NCBI GenBank assembly: GCA_016840545.1
Contig: JAEOSD010000011.1
Coordinates: forward strand, 1 to 32,773
Direction: 5' to 3'
DNA length: 32,773 nt
Source of the DNA: Promethearchaeota archaeon
Lineage (GTDB): Archaea; Asgardarchaeota; Lokiarchaeia; Sigyniarchaeales; SOKP01
A program made the translations under genes and the position numbers. Under the pieces are notes generated by a model, which was not told where the DNA came from, searched no databases, and was given only the letters and a program-made list of their open reading frames with translations. Every line of letters starts with the position of its first letter. Position 1 is the first letter of the stretch. This document shows positions 7,611 through 15,420 of the stretch, piece by piece.

Positions 7611-9578
7611 ATGGAAAATAATAGCAATAATATAATTTTGGACTTAGAGCCTATTTCTAGAAGACTTTATTTTCCAAAAGAAAAGACTATATATGATGTT
7701 TTAATAGACTCAGGTATTCAATTTAGAACCTTATGTGGAGGTGTAGGAACTTGTGGAAAATGTAAACTTCAGATTAATAAAGGAAAGGAAATCTTAAACT
7801 CTCCCACACAATCTGAAATAGAAATATTAAATAGAACTGAATTAGCAGAAGGTTGGAGATTGGCTTGTCAAACCAAGATCAATAAAACAAAAATAAAACA
7901 ATTAAAGTTGTCTAACCCCCCACAAGTTATTATATTCCTACCTGATGAGTTATTGATTGAAGATTTTAAAATATTAACTTCAGGTATCAAAAAAGAAATT
8001 AAAATCCTTCCTAATGTTAAAAAATTTTGCATAAGCGTTGAAAAAGCATCACTTGATAATCCCATCCCTGATTTAGAACGAATTCTTTCTGGTATTAATT
8101 CTATATCGAAAAATCGAAGAAAAAGTGGAGAATATGATGTTGAGCTCGAAGTATTAAAAAATATTTCAGAAGTTTTGAGAGAACATTCTAATGAGTTAAC
8201 AATTACAATATTAAATACTTCTAAGATAATACATTGTGAACCCAAAAACAAAGTAGAGGAAAATTATGGAGTAGCTTTTGATATTGGAACAACAACGGTA
8301 GTAGGATATTTAATTAACCTTACTGATGGGAAAACATATGCTGTTGCATCAATGTTAAATCCACAAATTGCTTATGGAGAAGATTTAATCACCAGGATTA
8401 CTTATGTTAAAGATAATAAAGGCGGTCTTCAGAAATTAAATTCTATAGTTGTTGATGCACTAAACAAATTAATTTTGAAGTTATGCGCCGAAGCAAAAAT
8501 TATTCCCTCACAAATATTTGAAATCTCAGTTGTTGGTAATTCCGTTATGCATCACCTCTTTTTGGGATTAAATCCTATAAGTATTGGATTAAGTCCTTAT
8601 GTTCCTGTAGTTCAACAATCATTAAATGTAACACCTAAAAATGTAAATTTAAATATATACCCTTATGGAAATGTATATATCTTACCATTAATAGCGGGAT
8701 TTGTTGGTGCAGATACTATTGGAGTAATACTTTCCTCAAAGATAGATGAAGAACTTGATTTAACCTTAGCAATAGACATTGGTACGAATGGTGAAATTAT
8801 TATAGGAAATAAGGATGTTTTAGCTACCGGGTCCTGTGCCGCAGGATCTGCTTTAGAAGGAGCCCATATTAAAGATGGAATGAGAGCTGCTGGAGGTGCG
8901 ATAGATACAATTGATATAGATCCTCAAACTTTAGAAGTATCATTTACTACCATAAAAAATAGAAAACCTATTGGAATCTGTGGTTCTGGATTAATAGATG
9001 CTGTAGCTGAATTATTAAAATCTAAAGTGATAACTCGTAGTGGTAACTTTAACAAGGAATTGATTGATAGCGATAGATTCTTACAGAGGGATAAAAAACT
9101 AGAATTTGTTATTGTAAAAAAAACTGAAACTGCTATTGGAAGAGAAATTACGCTTTCACAAAAAGATATTAGAGAACTTCAAATGGCAAAAGCAGCGTTT
9201 TTTTCAGGGACAAGAATACTACTTGATTATTTTAGAAAAAAGTATAAAACAAATTATAAGATTGAACAAATATTTTTAGCGGGAGCTTTTGGAAATTATA
9301 TAAACAAAGAGAGCGCAAAATTTATTGGAATGATTCCAGATATCCCATCTGAGAGAATTTTTCAAATAGGTAATGCGGCAGGAATTGGTGCGATAAATTG
9401 TTTATTAAATAAAAAGCTCAGAATGAAAGCTCATAATTTATTAGAAGATATTGATTATGTGGAAATCGCTTTAGAGAAGAAATTTCAACGAGAATATGCT
9501 GAAGCAATGTATTTTCCCCACTTAAATTTAGATTTTTTTCCAAATCTAGATATGTATAAGGATATTCCAAAAAGATAA
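7611..9578 (+). CDS. RACo-type corrinoid activation protein (2Fe-2S + ASKHA, DUF4445)
   Basis: A 655-residue protein of the family that reactivates corrinoid proteins by ATP-driven reduction of Co(II) to Co(I). The N-terminal plant-type ferredoxin domain has the 2Fe-2S cysteines at 42, 48, 51 and 86 (LCGGVGTCGKC, then LACQ). A linker (~100-215) leads to the ASKHA ATPase half, with phosphate-binding DIGTTT (224-229), DIGTNGE (389-395), GSCAAGSALEGA (407-418) and a C-terminal FLAGAFGNYI. The length is close to known members (~600-650). These activators serve corrinoid methyltransferases of acetogens and methylotrophs, so the host probably uses methyl-corrinoid chemistry. Here it is isolated: no corrinoid protein or methyltransferase is adjacent. 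It diverges from the coiled-coil gene across a 215-nt gap. An AT-rich TTTAAATATT at 7583-7592 could be a TATA box for a nearly leaderless message. Confidence 0.88.
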   Translation: MENNSNNIILDLEPISRRLYFPKEKTIYDVLIDSGIQFRTLCGGVGTCGKCKLQINKGKEILNSPTQSEIEILNRTELAEGWRLACQTKINKTKIKQLKLSNPPQVIIFLPDELLIEDFKILTSGIKKEIKILPNVKKFCISVEKASLDNPIPDLERILSGINSISKNRRKSGEYDVELEVLKNISEVLREHSNELTITILNTSKIIHCEPKNKVEENYGVAFDIGTTTVVGYLINLTDGKTYAVASMLNPQIAYGEDLITRITYVKDNKGGLQKLNSIVVDALNKLILKLCAEAKIIPSQIFEISVVGNSVMHHLFLGLNPISIGLSPYVPVVQQSLNVTPKNVNLNIYPYGNVYILPLIAGFVGADTIGVILSSKIDEELDLTLAIDIGTNGEIIIGNKDVLATGSCAAGSALEGAHIKDGMRAAGGAIDTIDIDPQTLEVSFTTIKNRKPIGICGSGLIDAVAELLKSKVITRSGNFNKELIDSDRFLQRDKKLEFVIVKKTETAIGREITLSQKDIRELQMAKAAFFSGTRILLDYFRKKYKTNYKIEQIFLAGAFGNYINKESAKFIGMIPDIPSERIFQIGNAAGIGAINCLLNKKLRMKAHNLLEDIDYVEIALEKKFQREYAEAMYFPHLNLDFFPNLDMYKDIPKR

Positions 9579-9871
9579 TATTGAATTCTAATTATAAAAT
9601 CTACTTAAATATCCATTGGTTTATAAAAATCTATTTATAAAAATGTATAGAAATCAAAATAAGTCCACTAAAATCAATTATTTAATAATTTACTGATTAA
9701 AAATTGTGTAAAAATATTTAAGAAATAAATACATTAAATCTTTAACAAGAATAATATAAATTTATAAAAAAGAATTAAATAAATTCTTAAATAACTATTA
9801 CGATAATAATTTATATACCATTAAATATTTTTTTAAATAATATAAGAATTATAGTCAAGAAAAGGTACATT
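9579..9871. other. AT-rich intergenic region, 293 nt
   Basis: This is the longest gap between genes in the window. It is almost entirely A and T, has stops in all frames, and has no recognisable RNA gene. Apart from the TATA box near its right end, I see no specific structure in it. Confidence 0.6.
9810..9817 (+). promoter_or_regulatory. TATA box of the Rab-like GTPase gene
   Basis: TTTATATA ends 55 nt before the ATG at 9872, the same spacing seen for other genes here. A short purine run AAAGGT (9861-9866) lies just before the start and could act as a weak ribosome binding site. Confidence 0.5.
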
Positions 9872-10399
9872 ATGTCAAGTTTTAAATTAAAAGTATTGCT
9901 TACCGGAGCCGCGGCCGTTGGAAAAACGAGTTTGGTCCAAAGGTTTATAAAGAATCGATTTGCGGCAAACTATAAATTAACTGTCGGAGTAGACATCTTG
10001 ACCAAAGACGTAGAATTCAGATCGGGAGAAATAGCTACCTTAAGTATTTGGGACATCGGAGGACAGCAGCGTTTTGAATTTATTAGATCAACATTTTATA
10101 AGGGAGCTGCTGGAGCGCTATTAGTTTTTGATTTAACAAGAGAACAAACATACACAGAAACAAGGAAATGGCTTACTGAAATACGCCAATTTGCTGGAGA
10201 AAATATCCCATTTGTATTAATTGGGAATAAGGCAGACTTACTTGAGGACGTTGGAATGGTGATTGATCGGAATGAAGCCAGTTCTTTTGCGGGAAAAGAA
10301 AAAAGCATGTACATTGAAACTTCAGCTAAAACGGGTATTAATGTTGATCAAGCGTTTACAGAATTAACTAGAAGAATTATTGATTCCCGAACGCAATAA
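9872..10399 (+). CDS. Rab/Ras-like small GTPase
   Basis: A single-domain GTPase of 175 residues. All G motifs are visible: G1 GAAAVGKT (12-19), a switch I Thr (37), G3 WDIGGQQRF (60-68) with the catalytic-type Gln65, G4 NKAD (119-122) and G5 ETSAK (149-153). DIGGQ plus ETSAK and RFIKNRF point to the Rab/Ras/Rag-like branch rather than Arf or MglA. There is no C-terminal cysteine, so lipid anchoring by prenylation is not expected; membrane binding, if any, needs a partner. Proteins of this kind are abundant in Asgard archaea. The gene stands alone between divergent or convergent neighbours. By eye it is richer in G+C than its surroundings, especially at the P-loop codons (gccgcggccgttgg). That may mean high expression or different ancestry. 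The family is certain; the cellular role is unknown. Confidence 0.93.
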   Translation: MSSFKLKVLLTGAAAVGKTSLVQRFIKNRFAANYKLTVGVDILTKDVEFRSGEIATLSIWDIGGQQRFEFIRSTFYKGAAGALLVFDLTREQTYTETRKWLTEIRQFAGENIPFVLIGNKADLLEDVGMVIDRNEASSFAGKEKSMYIETSAKTGINVDQAFTELTRRIIDSRTQ

Positions 10400-10475
10400 T
10401 TGTGTGTAACTTTTTTCTTAAATAAGATAGTTATAATGTATTAAATCTACTAAATTGTTTCTAAAGGATATATAA

Positions 10476-11885
10476 CTATTCAAAATCTTCATATAAATCA
10501 TTGTGAATAACATTAATAGCATCAATAAGATTTACTTTACTTATTACTAGCGAAAAATTTAATTCCTCAATACTTTGGGTTAATGCTTTTACTTTAATCT
10601 GCTTTTTTTCTAAAGCTTGGAATATTTTAACTTTTGTTAGGTTATCCAAAACTTTTAAACCCGTTATATTAATTATTGCCACCTCTTCATTTTTTATCTC
10701 AAAGAAGTCTGAAAAATATTCTGATTTATCTAACGCCATAAGTGCTTTTTCAGCATCTTCGTTCTTTACTATGAATGAAGTGCTAATTTCTGAGGCACTT
10801 TGAGCAACTAAGGAAACACTAATACTATTTTTACTCATAATTTTGAATATTTTTGCTAAGACTCCTGGAACATCAACTAAACTTCCAGAAGTTATAGAAA
10901 TTATTATCGCATCCTCAACAGCAGAAATTCCTTTTATAAAGCTTTTATCTGTATATCCTGAAATGGTTGTATAATCTATCTTCTCTAAAGGTTTGTCAAA
11001 ATTCCTAATTTCTAGCGGAATTCTTTTTTTTTCAATAGCTTCTAAACATTTGGGATGTAAGACTTTTGCTCCAAAATTTGCGATATGTTTTGCTTCTTCA
11101 TAATCTAAATTTCGAATTAGTGATGCTTTCGGGATATAATTAGGATCAATTGATAATAATCCATCAACATCCTTCCATAGTATTACTTTAATATCCTTAT
11201 CACTTCCCATTTCGTAAATAGAATGAGCTAATATTGTAGCTGTATAATCGGAACCTCCTCTTCCTAATGTTGTGGTATATCCTATTTTATTTCTTCCAAT
11301 AAATCCAGTAATACATACGATGGAATTTTTTTTAGGATTTTCCAAAAGAGGGATTAATAATCTCCCTACTCTGGCGTTTGTTAAATTATAAAGAGGGTAA
11401 GCATTATTAAATTCATCATTAGTTATCAATAACTTAGTTGCTGGAATAAAAATAGATTCAAAACCTCTACTCATAAGAAATTGATTTAATATATAAGTTG
11501 ATACCATTTCACCAAAACTTAGGATGTAATCCTTATAATATGGTTCTAAACCAAATTCTTTAATATCTGCAAAAACATCCTCAAGATCGCTTAATATTCT
11601 GTCTAACCAATCTTTAGTTTTGTTAAATTCTTCAGAATCTTCTTCGAATATTTTCTCAATAATATCAAAATGTTTTTTTTCAAAAATAGCCATAGTTTTA
11701 TCCAATTCTTTTTCACTATCAATATCCTGAATCATTTTTAGAAGAAGATCTGTTGCTCCTCGAAGTGCTGATACAACGTACACCTTTTTTACGTTTTCAT
11801 ATATTTTCGTTACTTCGGAAATTTTTTTAAAGGCATTTTTATTAATCAGACAACTGCCTCCAAATTTCATAATAATTATTGTCAT
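10476..11885 (-). CDS. lysC: Aspartokinase (monofunctional, two ACT domains)
   Basis: Phosphorylates L-aspartate to aspartyl-4-phosphate, the first step towards lysine, threonine and methionine. The 469-residue protein opens with KFGGS (7-11), has SALRGATDLL (39-48), an FGEMVS segment near 124, and the catalytic/ATP motif GYTTTLGRGGSDYTA (202-216). Two C-terminal ACT domains (about 327-395 and 402-469) are expected to bind effector amino acids; VPGVLAKIF (339-347) is the typical ACT turn. No homoserine dehydrogenase domain follows, so it is not the bifunctional ThrA type. The start is supported by a GTGGTG element at the right distance upstream. No other amino-acid biosynthesis gene is adjacent, so it appears to be a single transcription unit. 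The effector (Lys or Thr) cannot be told from sequence alone. Confidence 0.95.
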   Translation of the reverse strand: MTIIIMKFGGSCLINKNAFKKISEVTKIYENVKKVYVVSALRGATDLLLKMIQDIDSEKELDKTMAIFEKKHFDIIEKIFEEDSEEFNKTKDWLDRILSDLEDVFADIKEFGLEPYYKDYILSFGEMVSTYILNQFLMSRGFESIFIPATKLLITNDEFNNAYPLYNLTNARVGRLLIPLLENPKKNSIVCITGFIGRNKIGYTTTLGRGGSDYTATILAHSIYEMGSDKDIKVILWKDVDGLLSIDPNYIPKASLIRNLDYEEAKHIANFGAKVLHPKCLEAIEKKRIPLEIRNFDKPLEKIDYTTISGYTDKSFIKGISAVEDAIIISITSGSLVDVPGVLAKIFKIMSKNSISVSLVAQSASEISTSFIVKNEDAEKALMALDKSEYFSDFFEIKNEEVAIINITGLKVLDNLTKVKIFQALEKKQIKVKALTQSIEELNFSLVISKVNLIDAINVIHNDLYEDFE

Positions 11886-11891
11886 AACTTA

Positions 11892-11897
11892 CACCAC
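11892..11897 (-). promoter_or_regulatory. Shine-Dalgarno-like site of aspartokinase
   Basis: GTGGTG on the minus strand lies 6 nt before the ATG at 11883-11885. GGTG can pair with the CACC of the usual archaeal 16S rRNA 3' end. It supports the longer of two possible Met starts (residue 1 rather than residue 6). Confidence 0.5.
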
Positions 11898-12026
11898 TGA
11901 TTAAAAATTTTTTTTATAACTATTTATATCTATTCGTTATTTAAAGTAATGCAATAAAGAAATTTAAACACTAGATTTAAAAATTAGATTTTCTTAAAAA
12001 TTTTTAGCGCCCAAAACTCTTAAAAA

Positions 12027-13958
12027 TTAATCGAATTTTTTTACTAGTTCTTCTAATTCATGAATTTGGCTATTAATATTTTTCTCAATTTCTCTTAATT
12101 TATTTTTCTTATCCTCAAGTTCTTTAGTAGTAATCTCCCCTGTTAATTCTTTCATATCAAATTCTAATGACATTTTTGAAATATTTGCCCTCTTAATTTT
12201 TAAATCCATCAAGGATTTTTCAAGATCGCCCTTCTGTTGAATGTCTAATGTACTAGGTTTGACTTGTGCAGTTTTTTGTTGTATGGGTGTAATAGGTATA
12301 TCTGGAACTGGCTTTTTAGGAGGTGTTACTGGTTTTTTTTCTGGTTTAATTAACATTGTTGGAACGACTGGTACAGGAGTATGTGGTTGTTCAGTTGGTT
12401 GAATCTCAGGTGGTTTCTGAGTAACCGGAGTTGGTTTTAATTTTGGTGGGGTTACTTGTTTTATTGATTTTGGTTTGATTAATTTAGTTGGAGCAACAGC
12501 TTTAGGTTCCTTTTTTACTTGTTGATTTTCAACTTGAGCATATGGAGATATTGTTAACTTTTCCTTTGCATCCTTAGGAACTGTTGTTATAGTTTTAGGT
12601 CTTTCTTTTACCATAAAATCTTCCGGATTTAGATTTAAACCCACATCTAGGGGGGGTGATTCAGGTTTTTGGAGACTTTCTGGTTCAGCTATAGGTTCTT
12701 TTGGTGGAGGAGGGGGTGGGAAAGCTTTTTTTTCTGGAGTTTCAGGAACGCTCTCTTCTTCAATTATTTTAACAAGTTTCTTTTGTACTTTAGGTTCTAT
12801 GGGGTCTGCTGATTTTCCTGGAATTTTTGGTTTCTCAAGTGCTATAGGTTCCTCTGGAGGTTTTCGTAGATCAGGAGATGGCGGAGGTGGAATCTCTTCT
12901 GATTTAGCTTTTTTAGGCTCGGTAATCGCTGGAGAGGTTGGTTGTGGAGGTGACATTTGCTGAAGCATGTTTTTAATTTTTTGAGATTTTTCGAAAAATT
13001 CTCTTCCTAATGAATCATCACCTAATTCAATACATAAATCACTAATTTCCTCAAAAATTTTTGCTGCTTTTCCAAACTCAGCATTCTCTAATGCTTTTGT
13101 GGCTTCTTCTATATGAGTATCTCTTTTCAATAAAGGTTGCAATAATGGTGATACTTCTGCACTCATTTCTAAAATATCTGCAATAATTGTTATCATTTTA
13201 TCTCTGTTAACAGGATCTTTTGCAATCATTGAATAAGTCTTTAAACCTAAAATTTTTTCAATTTGATCAGGCTTCATTGCAGTCTGTAGATCTTGTTTAT
13301 TCCCTATTACAGCGGTATGAGCATGGGGTGCTTGTTCTTTTATTAATTCCAAGAAAAACTTACTTTTTTCTACATTTTCTAAACTAGAATCTGTAATTAA
13401 AAGGACAGCATCGCTACCTTTGATAAAATTATTCCAAAGATAACTAAATTGCTCTTGACCTGCAAAATCCCAGAGGTGAAAATGTAATTTTCCAATCTTA
13501 ATTGTAGCAATATCACCAGTAATTGTTGGAATATGCTGCATAGGAATTTCTTCTGCTTTTATAAGCCTTGTTATTGTTGTTTTACCAACTCCAGAAAATC
13601 CTACCAGTGATATTTTTGGTCTTAAATTTTTATGAATTGCATCAATGGTAGGATCAAAAACTTCAAAGGTTTTATCATCATATTTGTGTTTAATAATATC
13701 TTCAAATAAATTTAAAAACTGTTTTTTACATTTTATTAATTCTTTTTTAATATTATCAAAATTATCAGTTAATCCTGTAACAAACAAAAACATTACTTCT
13801 AATTTTGTTTCGGTGATATATGAAATTCTATATTTATAATAATCATGATAGTTTACTTTATCTGTATTTTTAACAAAAGCATCTTTCATCAAGTCAACAA
13901 CTAGTGCATTAAATACTTCTGTTTTTAGCGCTTTCCCAAAATGTCTATAATAGATCAA
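12027..13958 (-). CDS. Longin-like/Arf-like GTPase fusion with Pro-rich tether and coiled coil
   Basis: A 643-residue multidomain protein. Residues ~1-110 have the strand/helix order of a longin-like domain (IYYRHFGK, then KYRISYI, EVMFLFVTGLTD and a long helix pair). The GTPase domain (~113-265) has G1 GFSGVGKTT (120-128), a switch I Thr145, G3 WDFAGQEQF (163-171) with Gln168, and G4 NKQD (220-223); G5 is weak. A helical hairpin (~282-330, ATKALENAEFGKAAKIFEE) is TPR-like. Then comes a ~250-residue low-complexity Pro/Lys/Glu linker, and finally a coiled coil (~590-643). The start codon is TTG; a TATA box sits 53-62 nt upstream. It follows a roadblock-like gene by 76 nt on the same strand. 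Longin and roadblock folds are typical partners of eukaryotic trafficking GTPases, so a membrane-associated or signalling switch is likely. The GTPase call is certain; the longin call is by pattern only. Confidence 0.88.
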   Translation of the reverse strand: MIYYRHFGKALKTEVFNALVVDLMKDAFVKNTDKVNYHDYYKYRISYITETKLEVMFLFVTGLTDNFDNIKKELIKCKKQFLNLFEDIIKHKYDDKTFEVFDPTIDAIHKNLRPKISLVGFSGVGKTTITRLIKAEEIPMQHIPTITGDIATIKIGKLHFHLWDFAGQEQFSYLWNNFIKGSDAVLLITDSSLENVEKSKFFLELIKEQAPHAHTAVIGNKQDLQTAMKPDQIEKILGLKTYSMIAKDPVNRDKMITIIADILEMSAEVSPLLQPLLKRDTHIEEATKALENAEFGKAAKIFEEISDLCIELGDDSLGREFFEKSQKIKNMLQQMSPPQPTSPAITEPKKAKSEEIPPPPSPDLRKPPEEPIALEKPKIPGKSADPIEPKVQKKLVKIIEEESVPETPEKKAFPPPPPPKEPIAEPESLQKPESPPLDVGLNLNPEDFMVKERPKTITTVPKDAKEKLTISPYAQVENQQVKKEPKAVAPTKLIKPKSIKQVTPPKLKPTPVTQKPPEIQPTEQPHTPVPVVPTMLIKPEKKPVTPPKKPVPDIPITPIQQKTAQVKPSTLDIQQKGDLEKSLMDLKIKRANISKMSLEFDMKELTGEITTKELEDKKNKLREIEKNINSQIHELEELVKKFD

Positions 13959-14005
13959 ATCACTGCCCTTATAAATGTATACTTGTCTTAGAATCGTGAA
14001 TCACC

Positions 14006-14020
14006 ATAAAATTATATATA
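14006..14020 (-). promoter_or_regulatory. TATA-like element of the longin-GTPase gene
   Basis: On the minus strand TATATATAATTTTAT lies in the gap after the roadblock-like gene. Its nearest part is about 50 nt from the TTG start at 13958. It suggests the GTPase has its own promoter even if the two genes are also cotranscribed. Confidence 0.45.
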
Positions 14021-14034
14021 AGAACTCCAATTTT

Positions 14035-14526
14035 TTAACTTGAAATAAATTTAACAAGATCTTTTATAATTGAATATTTTTTTTCTTTAAATTTTTCATG
14101 TTTGATAGTATCTTCAATTTTTTTAATCTCCTTTGAAAAATCAAAAATTGAAAACTCATTTATCTCTTGTTTTTTAGAAGTTTCACCTAATTTTTTTAAA
14201 AACACACTAATACTTGGCATAAGTTTTGCTAAATTAACGTCTAAATCTAATTTTGAAATTAAGATTAACTCTTCATTGAATGTAAATAAATAGTTATAAT
14301 CTTGAGCTTCTAAAGCAAAAGAATTTATTTTTTTCAAATTCAAATCTTTAGCAATATCTTGAGAATTAGCTATAAGCGATAGAATTTTTTGGGGTATCAC
14401 TTTTCCCTTAGAAAATTCTTTAATTGCCGTTCCAAGTATTATACCATATCGATTTGCTATTGCACATTCTGAATTTAGTTCTGTTTTTAATTGTGAGATT
14501 ATATCATCGTAGTTAATTTGTTTCAT
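14035..14526 (-). CDS. Roadblock/LC7-like protein
   Basis: A 163-residue protein whose first ~115 residues follow the roadblock/LC7 pattern: a start helix (YDDIISQLKTEL), strand CAIANRYGIILGTAI with a mid-strand Gly, a long helix (VIPQKILSLIANSQDIAKDL), strands FALEAQDYNYLFTFNEELILISKL, and a closing helix. The remaining ~45 residues form a charged helical tail not usual in the ~110-120-residue family core. Roadblock proteins (MglB, LAMTOR/Ragulator subunits, dynein light chain LC7) act as GTPase regulators or platforms. The next gene on the same strand, 76 nt downstream, is the longin-GTPase fusion, making it the obvious candidate partner. The start is an ATG and the gene is divergent from the UPF0280 gene. 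Confidence in the fold is moderate because the match is by pattern, not by strict motif. Confidence 0.6.
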   Translation of the reverse strand: MKQINYDDIISQLKTELNSECAIANRYGIILGTAIKEFSKGKVIPQKILSLIANSQDIAKDLNLKKINSFALEAQDYNYLFTFNEELILISKLDLDVNLAKLMPSISVFLKKLGETSKKQEINEFSIFDFSKEIKKIEDTIKHEKFKEKKYSIIKDLVKFISS

Positions 14527-14570
14527 GATTCAATTATGTCCGTTTTGAATAAATAATAATCTATAATTTA

Positions 14571-14578
14571 TTTATATT
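14571..14578 (+). promoter_or_regulatory. TATA box of the UPF0280 gene, possibly bidirectional
   Basis: TTTATATT ends 57 nt before the GTG start at 14635. The surrounding TTTATTTATATTTATT is nearly symmetric and lies 45-52 nt before the divergent roadblock-like gene, so one element may serve both directions. Confidence 0.5.
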
Positions 14579-14634
14579 TATTTGAATTATAATCTTAAGA
14601 TTTGAGATTAAATTAAATTTATTAGAAAATAAAA

Positions 14635-15420
14635 GTGAAAATATATAAATTTCATTTTATTGAAAAAGAGTCAGATATTACTATTATTTCAGAATCTAAA
14701 AATGCTATTATAAGAGCAAAAAGTGAATTTCATCTTCATAGAAGAATTTTGGAAAAATATATAATTAATCATAAAGAATTTCTTACTTCATTTTCACCGA
14801 TTAAAGTCCAAACTGATTATGATATAATCAATCTAATGGTTAAAGCAGCACTCCTATGTGATGTTGGTCCAATGGCTACTGTAGCAGGAGCATTTGCAGA
14901 TTTGATGCTTAAAATAATGAAATCTAAAAATGATGATTTTGATACCGCAAAAATCGCATTGATAGAAAATGGTGGAGAAATAGCCAACGATTCTGAAAAG
15001 ACAATGAAAATTGCCCTTTTTGCTGGAAGTAATGAATTAAATCTGAATATTGGATTTTTAATTGAAAAAAAAGATTGTCCCATTGGTATTGCGACTAGTT
15101 CAGCAACAATAGGACATGCAGTTAGCCTTGGTCAAGCAGATGCAGTGACTATTTTTGCTGAAAATGCTACAATAGCAGATGGTGCTGCAACAAAAATTGG
15201 AAATATTGTAAAAGGGGAGGATATTGAGAAATCTATCAAAAATGGATTAGATTTTGTTGATGATTTAGAAGATATTAGAGGCGTTTTTATTTCTCGAAAA
15301 AACAAAATAGGAATTACTGGAGATATTCCTCAAATGGTAAAGATAGAAGGCACTAAAGAATTAATACTAAAGAATAAGATTGAATATTTCCTTCCAGGCA
15401 ATTTTGAGATTTTTAAATAA
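14635..15420 (+). CDS. UPF0280 family protein (ApbE-like fold)
   Basis: A 261-residue member of UPF0280, a family common in methanogens and other archaea and related in fold to the flavin transferase ApbE. Conserved stretches visible are DVGPMATVAGAFADLML, ALIENGGEIAND, PIGIATSSATIGHAVSLGQADAV and ATIADGAATKIGN. Its reaction is not established; flavin or cofactor chemistry is a family-level guess. The start is GTG, supported by a TATA box 57 nt upstream. Its 3' end overlaps the stop of the convergent membrane glycosyltransferase by 8 nt. It is divergent from the roadblock-like gene, with only 108 nt between them. Confidence 0.85.
   Translation: MKIYKFHFIEKESDITIISESKNAIIRAKSEFHLHRRILEKYIINHKEFLTSFSPIKVQTDYDIINLMVKAALLCDVGPMATVAGAFADLMLKIMKSKNDDFDTAKIALIENGGEIANDSEKTMKIALFAGSNELNLNIGFLIEKKDCPIGIATSSATIGHAVSLGQADAVTIFAENATIADGAATKIGNIVKGEDIEKSIKNGLDFVDDLEDIRGVFISRKNKIGITGDIPQMVKIEGTKELILKNKIEYFLPGNFEIFK

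Noticed and set aside
9579-9871. Small RNA or attachment site in the AT-rich gap
   Set aside because: No GC-rich island, stable stem or repeat was seen; AT-rich gaps without structure are normal in this window.
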